Source: Methylobacter sp.
Lineage (GTDB): Bacteria > Pseudomonadota > Gammaproteobacteria > Methylococcales > Methylomonadaceae
Direction: 5' to 3'
Assembly: GCA_030679035.1 (NCBI GenBank)
Contig: JAUXTH010000048.1
Coordinates: 1 to 55,196, forward strand
Length of the DNA: 55,196 nucleotides
The notes beneath the pieces were generated by a model. That model saw nothing but the letters and a program-made list of their open reading frames with translations, did not search any database and was not told the DNA's origin. Below, piece after piece: positions 1 to 8,222 of this stretch. Every line of letters starts with the position of its first letter. Position 1 is the stretch's first letter. Position numbers and translations under genes: made by a program.

Positions 1-167
1 AGCGCGTGAAAATCATACGCCTGTAGTGCTTCGGGTAATCGTCTTGGGCGTGCGATGACCGCCTCCAGTCTTTATGTTTTACTTTAAAGTGAGATTATAA
101 CCTTATGCTATTAATATGAAAACTTGTTGGGATTGGTATAACTTAGCGCGAGGGAGCGAAGAAAGCA

Positions 168-358
168 CGTCATTCCGGCCAGGATGACGCAGAGCGTCTG
201 GGAATTGCATTTCCACGTTGGAGTGGGAACCGGCTTATTTTTGTCTACAGTGCTAGTTCCCAAGCTCCAGCTTGGGAATTCGGTGCGGGAAGCTCCAGCT
301 TCCCGTCTCGCGAAGCTGGAGCTTCGTCAACTGGGTTCCCAAGCTGGAGCTTGGGAAC
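168..358. repeat. Cluster of short perfect palindromes
   Basis: Five palindromes lie close together. One at 168-189 is centred on an attccggccaggat core. Four more follow at 257-278, 287-304, 311-326 and 335-358. The last four share an AAGCT(C/G)(G/C)AGCTT core with different outer bases (ttccc..gggaa, ggg..ccc, cg..cg, gttccc..gggaac). They would form strong hairpins. They look like REP-type elements rather than a CRISPR array because the units differ in length and have no unique equal-sized spacers. Similar cores recur at 18401-18462. Confidence 0.7.
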
Positions 359-450
359 CAGCGTAAAATTACCAGCATCCTATAGACAATAAGCCTTTCA
401 TGACTTATTAAATACCGCAAAAGTGACTGTGCGAAGTAATTAATTTATTC

Positions 451-575
451 TCGTTCCCACGCGCTGCGTGGGAATGCAGTCAGGGCGCGCTGCGCCGCGA
501 GTCGCGGAAATACAGACCATGTAAACAGGACGCAGCGCGTCCCATACCGCGTACCCACGCAGCGCGAGGGAACGC
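451..575. repeat. REP-like inverted repeat region
   Basis: This region contains tcgttcccacgcgctgcgtgggaa at its left end. Near its right end it contains gtacccacgcagcgcgaggga, a partial reverse complement, and the two flank a GC-rich middle. Together with 168-358 it accounts for almost all of the 620 bases before the first gene. I see no credible coding sequence or RNA gene in this stretch. The short open frames here are repeat-derived. Confidence 0.55.
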
Positions 576-621
576 GCAAAGCTCGCCTAGCCTTGGTGTC
601 GATAATCAGACCAGATAGGTT

Positions 622-978
622 TCATAGAAGATTCGATATGGCAGTAACTATCGATGTGATGCGTTCAACATTCGGCAGAGAGCTTAGTAATGCAGAAACT
701 ACTGATTTTTTTGGGTTGCCTGATTTGAACTGATCTTCAACTGTACTTACGATGTCAAGGGCATCCGCTTTGACTTCTTCTGAGAGCCGGAGTCTGCTGA
801 TTTCGGTGCGAAGTTCTTCAATATGTTGAATTCCTAAAGCGTCAATTTGCACTACATTGCTTGAGTTGTCGACAGAATTTTGGTTGATTCGAGCGTTGTT
901 TCCAGTGAAAATATAATTATGAATGGTAGGTGGGCAATTAACATAGATATTGAAGGTTTTTCGAAGAACTATGAACAT
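622..978 (-). CDS. Hypothetical protein, probably the 3' remnant of a larger gene
   Basis: A 118-residue product. The first 25 or so residues look non-coding in character. From residue 26 a pattern GNNARINQNSVDNSSNVV appears, followed by a predominantly helical tail (about residues 45-118) rich in E, L, R and S. From memory, Asn/Ser-rich strands of the form N-x-x-I-N-x-N-S-x-D-N-S near the C-terminus occur in several accessory and phage-defence-associated proteins. I cannot name the family with confidence. The missing N-terminal domain and the overlap of the 5' end with the opposite-strand gene at 919 suggest a truncated gene. Whether it is expressed is unknown. Confidence 0.4.
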   Translation of the reverse strand: MFIVLRKTFNIYVNCPPTIHNYIFTGNNARINQNSVDNSSNVVQIDALGIQHIEELRTEISRLRLSEEVKADALDIVSTVEDQFKSGNPKKSVVSALLSSLPNVERITSIVTAISNLL

Positions 979-1641
979 AGTGAGGATCGAAAAACATTCG
1001 CGATATTGGCTCTAAGTGAGCTAATGGATTCTATCGTTAAAATTGGAACGCTTAGCTTTCCAGGTGATTCTGATAAAAACTCCTCTGAAAGGCTTTTTGC
1101 ACATCAATTTGGCGACGGTTTTATTATCTGCTCAGACTTTCCTGAACCAGATGCCTCACGTGCAATATCAATAGCTGTCGCGATAATGCGGCATATGATT
1201 ATTAAGGGTTACGCTACAAAGGCCGCAATTTCTGCTGGCGATATGCTGGATATAAAAGGATATTACCCAAAGTCTGTGCGAGATGCGGAGAGTGGAATAG
1301 TTTATTTAGGCATGGGATTAATGACCATAATTTCTGTTATGGGTACTGCTTTGACTAAGGCTCATAAGCTATCTGACACACAAAAGGGAGCAGTTCTGAT
1401 ACTTGATGATAATTTGGCAAAGCTTGGTTTACCAGAAGGGGTTGAGCTAAATGGTGACGCCGGTAATTGTATTAATTGGGTTTCAAGCAATCTGCCTTTG
1501 TCTGATCATATCGCCAAAAAGTCAGGTTTAGAAACAGCAAATCCGCAAATGCTTATTGAAAAGTTGAATTTGTACTGCGAACAAGAACCTACCCCTCCTG
1601 CTTTTTGGATTGAGGCCACGCGTTCAATGATATATCTGTAA
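919..1641 (+). CDS. Divergent class III nucleotidyl cyclase-like protein
   Basis: The 240-residue product starts directly with the first strand of a cyclase-type fold. Residues 5-15 (WAINIDIEGFS) match the metal-binding D-I-x-G-F motif, with Asp10. Residues 62-70 (HQFGDGFII) match the second metal loop, with Asp66. Residues 98-110 resemble the conserved R/K-A-A-I-x-x-G segment. GTALTKAHKL (142-151) aligns with the G-x-x-V-N-x-x-x-R-L motif, but the transition-state Asn is Thr and the Arg is Lys. There are no sensor or membrane segments. A TTG start at 880 is possible, but ATG 919 fits the domain boundary better. The substrate is unknown. The protein could be a Pycsar-type or other signalling cyclase, or a catalytically altered relative. 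Confidence 0.6.
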   Translation: MNGRWAINIDIEGFSKNYEHSEDRKTFAILALSELMDSIVKIGTLSFPGDSDKNSSERLFAHQFGDGFIICSDFPEPDASRAISIAVAIMRHMIIKGYATKAAISAGDMLDIKGYYPKSVRDAESGIVYLGMGLMTIISVMGTALTKAHKLSDTQKGAVLILDDNLAKLGLPEGVELNGDAGNCINWVSSNLPLSDHIAKKSGLETANPQMLIEKLNLYCEQEPTPPAFWIEATRSMIYL

Positions 1642-1693
1642 GGTAGATTACTCCATTAGTACCACACAACACCATAACAACTTGGCACGATTG

Positions 1694-1733
1694 AGGTGGA
1701 CTACTTAACGGCAAATCCACCTACAATTTTTGC
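1694..1733. terminator. Possible terminator between convergent genes
   Basis: An inverted repeat aggtgga/tccacct (1694-1700 and 1716-1722, 15-base loop) is followed by acaattttt. It lies between the end of the cyclase-like gene and the end of the ribonucleotide reductase operon. The large loop makes it weak. Confidence 0.35.
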
Positions 1734-1751
1734 ACGTACGCCATACAAAAA

Positions 1752-2504
1752 TCACCCGCACTTACTCTCCCCACAATTCAAACAAGTCATACACCCATCC
1801 ATCAACACCATAGCCTTGGTGCTGCACTTATTGCACAACAGGGCTTTTTCAGGGAACGACTGCCCCTCCGACTCACCATGCTGTGCTTCAAACTCTTTGC
1901 GCTTTTCATCAAGAAAATTCTTTTGGTGATCGCTCATCGCTTCCGGCTTGATCATGCCGATATGCTTCAAATGCGACTCGATCGCGTGGCCGATTTCGGC
2001 GACCAGCGACGGCATGAACACGCCGCCTTTTTTGAAGTAGCCGCCGCGCGGGTCGAATACCGATTTCATTTCTTCAATCAGGAAGCAGGCGTCGCCACCT
2101 TTGCGGAATACCGCCGAGATCAATCGGGTCAGCGCCAGTACCCACTGGAAATGCTCCATGTTCTTGGAGTTGATGAAAATCTCGTAAGGACGGCGCTCTT
2201 CGTGGGGCGTGCCGGCGTTCAGGATCATGTCGTTGATGGTGATGTACAGCGCATGTTCCGACTGCGGGGTTTTGATTTTGTAGGTGGAGCCGAGCAGCAC
2301 TTCCGGGCGCGCGACGTTTTCGTGCATGCTTTCCACGGAAGGCTGTTCTGGTTCCTGTTTAGCCGCTTCGACATCGTCTTTGGTCACGACTTTGTAGTCG
2401 ACGATTTTTTTGCTGATTTTATGTATCATGTCTGTGGTCTCGATCATTGTTTTGATGTCAGCGTTTTTCTGCTGATGTTCGGTGTCATGTTTTAGCGCTC
2501 CCAT
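1752..2504 (-). CDS. Class II ribonucleotide reductase C-terminal subunit (TSCPD domain, zinc ribbon)
   Basis: A 250-residue protein matching the TSCPD domain and C-terminal zinc ribbon normally fused to vitamin B12-dependent ribonucleotide reductases. The TSCPD-type region spans about residues 73-165 (YKIKTPQSEHALYITIND, then the IFINSKNMEH stretch). The ribbon at the C-terminus has Cys pairs in LCNKCST and CMTCLNCGESKCG. Its ATG sits in a TGATG junction with the upstream catalytic subunit, so the two are translationally coupled. Inference: the ribbon cysteines re-reduce the active-site disulfide or stabilise the complex. The split into two genes is a variant known in some proteobacteria. 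Confidence 0.82.
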   Translation of the reverse strand: MGALKHDTEHQQKNADIKTMIETTDMIHKISKKIVDYKVVTKDDVEAAKQEPEQPSVESMHENVARPEVLLGSTYKIKTPQSEHALYITINDMILNAGTPHEERRPYEIFINSKNMEHFQWVLALTRLISAVFRKGGDACFLIEEMKSVFDPRGGYFKKGGVFMPSLVAEIGHAIESHLKHIGMIKPEAMSDHQKNFLDEKRKEFEAQHGESEGQSFPEKALLCNKCSTKAMVLMDGCMTCLNCGESKCG

Positions 2505-4654
2505 CAAAATTTGCCGTAATAGCCTTCTTTCAAGGCATCGAACAAGTTAGCGGCGCTGTGGATTTCGCCGTCATATTCGACGTCCTCGTTGCCTTTGAAT
2601 TCCACGACATGGCCGTCTTCCAGCGTGAACTGGTAGGTGGTGTTTTCCAGGTCGGATTCTTTGACCAATACGCCCTGGAATACTTCGGGATTAAAGCGGA
2701 ACGTGGTGCAGCCTTTCAGGCCTTTGTCGTAGGCGTACTCGTAAATGGACTTGAAATCTTCATACGGGTAATCGGTCGGCACGTTGGCGGTTTTGGAGAT
2801 TGACGAGTCGATCCATTTTTGCGCCGCCGCCTGTATATCGACATGCTGTCTCGGGGTCACGTCATCGGCCGCGATGAAATAATCCGGTAGTTGCTGGGCA
2901 GGATCTTCGCTGTACGGCATCGCATCGGCATTGACCATTTCGCGGTAAGCCAGCAGCTCAAACGAAAACACGTCGATTTTTTCTTTGGACTTTTTACCGG
3001 CGCGGATCACGTTGCGCGAATAATGATGCGCAAAGCTCGGCTCGATGCCGTTGCTGGCGTTATTGGCCAGCGACAGGGAAATGGTGCCGGTCGGGGCAAT
3101 GGAGCTGTGATGGGTAAAGCGGGCGCCGGTTTCGATCAGCTCGGCGACCAGTTCGGGCTCTTCCTGGGCCAGTTGCTGCATGTAGCGGCTGTATTTGGTG
3201 TGCAGCAGTTTTCCGGGCACCCGGTCACCGATTTTATGACCATCGGCTATCATTTCCGGGCGTTTGTGCAGCATTTCGCCGGTAACGGTAAACATTTGCT
3301 CCATCATCGGTGCAGGGCCTTTTTCTTTGGCAAGTGCAAGTCCCGCTTTCCAGCCTTCCACTGCCAGCACTTTGGTCACTTCTTCGGTAAATTCCAGCGA
3401 TTGCGCATCGCCGTATTTCATGCCCATCATGGTGACGGTCGAGCCAAGGCCCAGATAGCCCATGCCGTGGCGGCGCTTGCTGAAGATTTCTTCGCGCTGT
3501 TGGGGCAAGGGCAGGCCGTTGATCTCAACCACGTTGTCCAGCATGCGGCTGAAAATTTTGATGGTTTTGCGGTAATTGTCCCAGTCGAACTGCGCGTCGT
3601 TGGTGAACGGTTTTTTGACGAAGCGGGTCAGGTTGATCGAGCCTAAAAGACATGAACCGTAAGGCGGTAATGGCTGCTCGCCGCAGGGGTTGGTCGCGCG
3701 GATTTTCTCGCAAAACCAGTTGTTGTTCATCTCGTTGACTTTGTCGATCAGGATGAATCCGGGTTCGGCATAGTCATACGTCGAGCTCATGATGATGTCC
3801 CACAAACGGCGGGCGGGCATGGTTTTGCTTATTTTGCAGGCAACCCGGCCGTCATCGTTAAGAATGTAGCCCTCTATGTAAGGCAAGTCGCGCCAGATGA
3901 TTTGTTTGCTGTCGGTCAAATCCAGGCTGTCGAGTTTGACTTCTTTTTCGGTGACCGGAAACGACAGCGACCAAGGCTTGTCGTTTTTGACCGCCTCGAC
4001 GAATTCAGAGGTAATCAGCAGCGACAGGTTGAACTGGCGCAGCCGACCGTCTTCGCGTTTGGCGCGGATAAACTCGACGACATCGGGATGGCCGACATCG
4101 AATGTCGCCATTTGCGCGCCGCGTCTGCCGCCTGCGGACGACACGGTAAAACACATCTTGTCGTAGATGTCCATGAACGACAGCGGCCCTGAGGTATAAG
4201 CGCCTGCACCGGAGACATAAGCATTTTTGGGCCGTAGGGTGGAAAATTCATAGCCGATGCCGCAACCGGCTTTTAAGGTAAGCCCCGCTTCATGCACTTT
4301 GCCCAGAATGTCATCCATGGAATCGGCGATAGTGCCGGATACCGTGCAGTTGATCGTAGAGGTGGACGGTTTGTGTTCCAGTGCGCCTGCATTGGAAACA
4401 ATGCGTCCGGCCGGAATAGCGCCCTGGCGCAATGCCCACAGAAAGTCTTTGTAACACTGTTCCTGTTTGGTTTTGCCTTTTTCGACCTCGGCAATCGCCC
4501 TGGCAACCCGCTGGTAGGTTTCGTCGATGGTGCCGTCAATCGCCGCGCCATCTTTGGTTTTTAAACGGTATTTGGTATCCCAAATGTCCATTGACGCGTC
4601 CTGAAAAGGTATTTCAGTCACGGTGTTTGGGATGACATGTAGCTTTGCCGGCAT
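2504..4654 (-). CDS. nrdJ: Adenosylcobalamin-dependent (class II) ribonucleoside-diphosphate reductase, catalytic subunit
   Basis: A 716-residue protein that converts ribonucleotides to deoxyribonucleotides using a B12-derived thiyl radical. Expected cysteines are visible. Cys103 in STINCTVSG and Cys335 in YGSCLLGSIN form the redox pair. Cys324 in NPCGEQPL is the thiyl site, with Glu326. The substrate-loop segments AGCGIGYEFSTLRP and SSAGGRRGAQMA are also present. The start is ATG 4654 with aagga eight bases upstream. No class I R2 subunit or NrdG-like activase is adjacent, consistent with class II. Two NrdR-like boxes lie 65-110 bases upstream of the start. The TSCPD/zinc-ribbon portion is encoded separately immediately downstream. 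Confidence 0.9.
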   Translation of the reverse strand: MPAKLHVIPNTVTEIPFQDASMDIWDTKYRLKTKDGAAIDGTIDETYQRVARAIAEVEKGKTKQEQCYKDFLWALRQGAIPAGRIVSNAGALEHKPSTSTINCTVSGTIADSMDDILGKVHEAGLTLKAGCGIGYEFSTLRPKNAYVSGAGAYTSGPLSFMDIYDKMCFTVSSAGGRRGAQMATFDVGHPDVVEFIRAKREDGRLRQFNLSLLITSEFVEAVKNDKPWSLSFPVTEKEVKLDSLDLTDSKQIIWRDLPYIEGYILNDDGRVACKISKTMPARRLWDIIMSSTYDYAEPGFILIDKVNEMNNNWFCEKIRATNPCGEQPLPPYGSCLLGSINLTRFVKKPFTNDAQFDWDNYRKTIKIFSRMLDNVVEINGLPLPQQREEIFSKRRHGMGYLGLGSTVTMMGMKYGDAQSLEFTEEVTKVLAVEGWKAGLALAKEKGPAPMMEQMFTVTGEMLHKRPEMIADGHKIGDRVPGKLLHTKYSRYMQQLAQEEPELVAELIETGARFTHHSSIAPTGTISLSLANNASNGIEPSFAHHYSRNVIRAGKKSKEKIDVFSFELLAYREMVNADAMPYSEDPAQQLPDYFIAADDVTPRQHVDIQAAAQKWIDSSISKTANVPTDYPYEDFKSIYEYAYDKGLKGCTTFRFNPEVFQGVLVKESDLENTTYQFTLEDGHVVEFKGNEDVEYDGEIHSAANLFDALKEGYYGKF

Positions 4655-4718
4655 AGTGATGTCCTTATTAATAGTGGATGTGTGAGTAAATTTGAAAACC
4701 AGCCGGTTGGGGCTGATG

Positions 4719-4764
4719 ATCGATATATAGTGATTTGTTTTAAGAATAACACAATATATAGTGG
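4719..4764 (-). promoter_or_regulatory. Tandem NrdR-box-like operators
   Basis: Two 16-bp near-palindromes, atcgatatatagtgat (4719-4734) and acacaatatatagtgg (4749-4764), resemble the NrdR consensus acaCwATATAtwGtgt. Their starts are exactly 30 bp apart, about three helical turns, which is the arrangement known for NrdR sites. They precede the reductase operon. Inference: NrdR represses this operon in response to dATP/ATP. The nrdR gene itself is not in the window. Confidence 0.75.
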
Positions 4765-4925
4765 TTAAGCGAGAAAATAAAAATGAGTTTGAAATGTTTA
4801 ATTAGTGCTGAACTCGAAGGATGCGTAAATCAATAGGTATGCAGAGTGAAGAGCTCTGTAGATCACTTTAATTATTGACTAGCTTAATGGATCGATCTAT
4901 TATCTCCCGAAACGGGAGGATAAAG

Positions 4926-5234
4926 GTGAGGGTAATTGCCAAGAGTACATTGGTGAATTTTTGGAATCAGCCTGAATGTGCGGATTCAAAAGGGGCTTTG
5001 CAAAGCTGGTACGACGAGGCGAGCAAAGCGAGTTGGAAAACTCCGCAGGCAATAAAAGAACAGTACAGGAGCGCGAGCATTTGCGGTAACAATCGTGTGG
5101 TATTCAATGTCGCAGGAAACAAATACCGTTTAGTAGTGGAAATGCAATATCGAGCCGGAATTGCATGGGTAAAGTTCGTTGGAACCCATGCGCAGTATGA
5201 TCAAATTAACGTGGACACAGTCAATGAATATTAA
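4926..5234 (+). CDS. higB: HigB-family toxin
   Basis: A 102-residue protein with the HigB-type mRNA interferase pattern: RVIAKSTLVNFW at the N-terminus, W-Y-D-E-A in the middle, then RVVFNVAGNKYRLVVEM and WVKFVGTHAQYD at the C-terminus. GTG 4926 is chosen because gggagg lies 6-7 bases upstream and the resulting length matches the family. Earlier in-frame TTG/ATG codons lack a ribosome site. Its 3' end overlaps the antitoxin start by 11 bases, giving the toxin-first order typical of HigBA. It is expected to cleave ribosome-associated mRNA and be neutralised by the downstream protein. Confidence 0.85.
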   Translation: MRVIAKSTLVNFWNQPECADSKGALQSWYDEASKASWKTPQAIKEQYRSASICGNNRVVFNVAGNKYRLVVEMQYRAGIAWVKFVGTHAQYDQINVDTVNEY

Positions 5235-5580
5235 GCCAATCCGAAACGATGAAGATTTGCACGCTGCCTTCAAGCAGCTGGAGCTGGTGTACCATGCACA
5301 AGAGGGAACTCAAGATGCTGATGAGATGGAAATTCTTGTGACGCTCATTGAAGCCTATGAAAACAAGCATTATCCGATAAGTGTATCAGACCCAGTTGAA
5401 GCAATCAGATTCAGGATGGAGCAACAGGGACTGACTCCAAAAGATCTTGAACCTTACATTGGTTCAAGTGGACGCGTCTCCGAAGTCTTGAACCGTAGAC
5501 GCCGACTGAGCCTGAAAATGGTTAAACGATTACACGACGGACTGCACATTCCCTATGAAAGTCTGTTGTCGGCTGTATAG
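5224..5580 (+). CDS. higA: HigA-type antitoxin with helix-turn-helix
   Basis: A 118-residue protein. The N-terminal half is helical and acidic (residues 1-55). A DNA-binding helix-turn-helix follows at about residues 60-110 (AIRFRMEQQGLTPKDLEPYI, then GRVSEVLNRRRRLSLKMVKRL). ATG 5224 lies inside the last codons of the toxin gene, so translation is coupled. Known family behaviour is to bind the toxin and repress its own promoter. No convincing operator was identified upstream of 4926. Confidence 0.85.
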   Translation: MNIKPIRNDEDLHAAFKQLELVYHAQEGTQDADEMEILVTLIEAYENKHYPISVSDPVEAIRFRMEQQGLTPKDLEPYIGSSGRVSEVLNRRRRLSLKMVKRLHDGLHIPYESLLSAV

Positions 5581-5692
5581 CAAGTAGAGTGGATATGCTA
5601 ATGATCAGTGCTCAACAGTAATTTAATTAAGTTGAAAAAATCAAAAAGAAAGACCAAACTTCTTTCATTTTCAAGCTTAACGGTAAAATCAT

Positions 5693-5923
5693 ATGCATAC
5701 CGATAACATTGCCACATTGTCCTTAGCGCAACGTCTGCAAATGATGGAATCCTTGTGGGATTCGCTGACCAACGATGCGAATATTGCAACGGCAATACCC
5801 GCTTGGCACGAAGAAGTTTTGGCGCAGCGTGCCCAGCGTTTAGATGCGGGCCTGGAGTCTATAAGCTCTTGGTCCGATGTTAAGCAACGCATTCGAGAAC
5901 AAACTGAAAAGCCAAACGGTTAG
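5693..5923 (+). CDS. Putative addiction module antitoxin, unstable antitoxin family
   Basis: A 76-residue protein with the pattern LSLAQRLQMMESLWDSL near the N-terminus and a C-terminal W-x-x-x-K segment (SSWSDVKQRI). This is typical of the short addiction-module proteins that pair with RelE/ParE toxins. ATG 5693 is used. A strong Shine-Dalgarno is not obvious in the A/T-rich leader. The toxin gene starts five bases after its stop, in the same operon. Confidence 0.75.
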   Translation: MHTDNIATLSLAQRLQMMESLWDSLTNDANIATAIPAWHEEVLAQRAQRLDAGLESISSWSDVKQRIREQTEKPNG

Positions 5924-5928
5924 CGTCA

Positions 5929-6222
5929 ATGCAAATCTGTTTGACCCAATCCGCCGAAGCCGACTTGCTAACTGGCTTTATGTTTTATGAGCGGCAGCAA
6001 GCAGGATTGGGGGCCTATTTCTTAGATAGCTTGTACGCAGACATCGATTCACTGATGCTGTATGCGGGTGTTCACCCAAAGCCGACCGGACGCTTTCACC
6101 GCATTCTAGCCAAACGCTTCCCTTTTGCTATTTATTACGACGTGGCAAATGACGTTGCGACCATCGTGGCAGTGCTCGATTGCAGACAAAATCCGGCATC
6201 CATAACCATGCGCTTGGATTAG
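5929..6222 (+). CDS. RelE/ParE-family toxin
   Basis: A 97-residue protein. SAEADLLTGFMFYERQQAGLGAYF is the N-terminal helical hairpin. FHRILAKRFPFAIYYDV and VATIVAVLDCRQNP form the C-terminal sheet of the RelE/ParE fold. It follows the antitoxin gene by five bases. Whether it targets gyrase (ParE) or mRNA (RelE) cannot be decided from sequence alone. It is the second toxin-antitoxin pair within 1.3 kb. Confidence 0.8.
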   Translation: MQICLTQSAEADLLTGFMFYERQQAGLGAYFLDSLYADIDSLMLYAGVHPKPTGRFHRILAKRFPFAIYYDVANDVATIVAVLDCRQNPASITMRLD

Positions 6223-6251
6223 CCGGTTATCAGCTAACTCGTCATAGGGAT

Positions 6252-8189
6252 TTATTTATTAGCCCGATGCGCAATAATATCGTCAACCACGGCGGGATCG
6301 GCCAGCGTTGAAGTATCGCCCAGGCTGCCGATCTCGTTGGACGCCACTTTGCGTAAAATACGGCGCATGATTTTACCGGAACGGGTTTTGGGTAAGCCCG
6401 GTGCCCACTGGATCACATCCGGGTTGGCTATCGGGCCGATTTCTTTCCTGACCAGATCGATCAGTTCCTGGCGCAGTTCTTCAGTCGGTTCGATGCCGAC
6501 ATTCAAGGTCACATAGGCGTAGATGCCTTGTCCCTTAATGTCATGCGGATAACCGACTACCGCCGCTTCGGCGACATGCTCGTGCAGCACCAGGGCGCTT
6601 TCTATTTCCGCGGTACCCATGCGGTGCCCGGAGACATTGATCACATCGTCAACCCGCCCGGTAATCCAGAAATAGCCGTCGCTGTCGCGGCGCGCGCCGT
6701 CGCCGGTAAAATAATAGCCGGGATAGTTCTTAAAATAGGTGTCGATGAATCGTTGATGGTCGCCGAAAACGGAACGGGCCTGTCCCGGCCAGGAGCGGCT
6801 GATGACTAAAATGCCTTCGGCTACACCTTCCATAAGCTGACCGGAGTTGTCCATGATTTCAGGCTTGATGCCGAAGAAGGGCAGGGTGGCTGAACCCGGT
6901 TTTAAGGTTATCGCGCCGGGCAATGGGGTGATTAAAATGCCGCCGGTTTCGGTTTGCCACCAGGTATCGACGACCGGGCAGCGAGCATCGCCGACTGTAT
7001 GGTAATACCATTCCCAGGCTTCCGGGTTAATCGGTTCGCCGACGCTGCCGAGAATTCTTAAGCTGCGGCGCGAGCAGCGTTCAACAAATTCATCTCCCTG
7101 CGCCATCAGCGCGCGGATCGCGGTCGGCGCGGTGTAGAAGATATTGACCTGATGTTTGTCTATCACCTGCCAAAAGCGGCTGGCATCGGGATAGGTCGGC
7201 ACGCCTTCAAACATTAGAGTAGTGGCGCCGTTGCACAACGGGCCGTAGATCATATAGGAATGGCCGGTCACCCAGCCTATATCGGCGGTGCACCAGTAAA
7301 TGTCGCCGTCTTGGTAGTCGAACACGTATTTGTGGGTCATGGCCGTGTACAGCAAATAACCGCCGGTGCTGTGCAAAACCCCTTTGGGTTTGCCGGTGGA
7401 GCCTGAGGTGTACAGGATGAATAGCGGGTCTTCGGCATCCATGGCTTCGGCAGGGCAATCGGCCGAAGCAGTTGCCATCGCTTCGTGATACCAGATATCG
7501 CGTTGTTCGTGCCAGTCGACAGGATTGCCGGTGTTTTTTATGACGATGACTTTTTCAAGACAAGGGCAGGCGGCCGCGGCTTCATCGGCATTGACCTTGA
7601 TGGATACGGTCTTGCCGCCACGGTGGCCTTCATCGGCGCAGACCAGAAACCGGCAGTCGGCATCCAGAATCCTGTCTTTTAGCGCCTCGGCGGAAAAGCC
7701 GCCGAACACGATTGAATGCACCGCGCCGATGCGGGTGCAGGCCAACATCACCGCAGCCGCCTCGCTGATCATCGGCAGGTAGATGCAAACGCGGTCGCCT
7801 TTTTTGACGCCTTGGGCTTTTAAAACATTGGCAAACTTGCAGACTTGTTCGTGCAATTGCCGGTAAGTGATTTTTTTGTCCTGCGCCTGGTTGTCGCCTT
7901 CCCAGATAATCGCGACCTGGTCGCCTCGTGCGGCAAGATGGCGATCCAGGCAGTTGACGCTGACGTTGAGTTTTCCGCCTTCAAACCAGCGGATATGGCC
8001 GGTCAAAAAATCGCAGTCCATGACCTTGTCCCAAGGCTTGCTCCAGTCCAGAAACTGTTCGGCCTGCTCGGCCCAGAAAGCTTCCGGTTCGGCTATCGAG
8101 CGCTGATACAGGGTCTTATAGGCTTCAGCGGTAATATGCGCCTTGGCCGCTATTTCCGGCTTTATGTCATAAATTTTAAGCTCTGACAT
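6252..8189 (-). CDS. acs: Acetyl-CoA synthetase
   Basis: A 645-residue AMP-forming ligase making acetyl-CoA from acetate, ATP and CoA; E. coli Acs has 652 residues. The adenylate-forming P-loop [11 protein letters not shown] is at 260-270. The hinge and ATP motifs [17 protein letters not shown] and [13 protein letters not shown] lie towards the C-terminus. The regulatory lysine motif [12 protein letters not shown] contains Lys606, equivalent to the acetylated Lys609 of E. coli. It starts 33 bases after the stop of the upstream adenylate cyclase on the same strand, so the two may be co-transcribed. Confidence 0.95.
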   Translation of the reverse strand: MSELKIYDIKPEIAAKAHITAEAYKTLYQRSIAEPEAFWAEQAEQFLDWSKPWDKVMDCDFLTGHIRWFEGGKLNVSVNCLDRHLAARGDQVAIIWEGDNQAQDKKITYRQLHEQVCKFANVLKAQGVKKGDRVCIYLPMISEAAAVMLACTRIGAVHSIVFGGFSAEALKDRILDADCRFLVCADEGHRGGKTVSIKVNADEAAAACPCLEKVIVIKNTGNPVDWHEQRDIWYHEAMATASADCPAEAMDAEDPLFILYTSGSTGKPKGVLHSTGGYLLYTAMTHKYVFDYQDGDIYWCTADIGWVTGHSYMIYGPLCNGATTLMFEGVPTYPDASRFWQVIDKHQVNIFYTAPTAIRALMAQGDEFVERCSRRSLRILGSVGEPINPEAWEWYYHTVGDARCPVVDTWWQTETGGILITPLPGAITLKPGSATLPFFGIKPEIMDNSGQLMEGVAEGILVISRSWPGQARSVFGDHQRFIDTYFKNYPGYYFTGDGARRDSDGYFWITGRVDDVINVSGHRMGTAEIESALVLHEHVAEAAVVGYPHDIKGQGIYAYVTLNVGIEPTEELRQELIDLVRKEIGPIANPDVIQWAPGLPKTRSGKIMRRILRKVASNEIGSLGDTSTLADPAVVDDIIAHRANK

Positions 8190-8222
8190 GGGCTAATCCT
8201 TGAGTTCGGTTGATGTATAAGG

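Noticed and set aside
1-110. Possible 5' end of a minus-strand gene running off the left edge
   Set aside because: A reading VIARPRRLPEALQAYDF can be made, but there is no start codon with a ribosome site in frame and too little sequence to judge.
184-366. A 60-codon plus-strand frame in the first repeat cluster
   Set aside because: It is made of the palindromes at 257-358 (repeated LGN/LEL-type runs), has no ribosome site and no protein-like composition.
168-575. Possible CRISPR array
   Set aside because: Units differ in length and sequence, there are no uniform spacers, and each unit is itself a palindrome; REP-type elements fit better.
2891-3646. Long plus-strand frame (251 codons) inside the reductase gene
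   Set aside because: Antisense shadow of a well-conserved coding sequence; Phe/His/Gly-rich product typical of reverse-complement frames.
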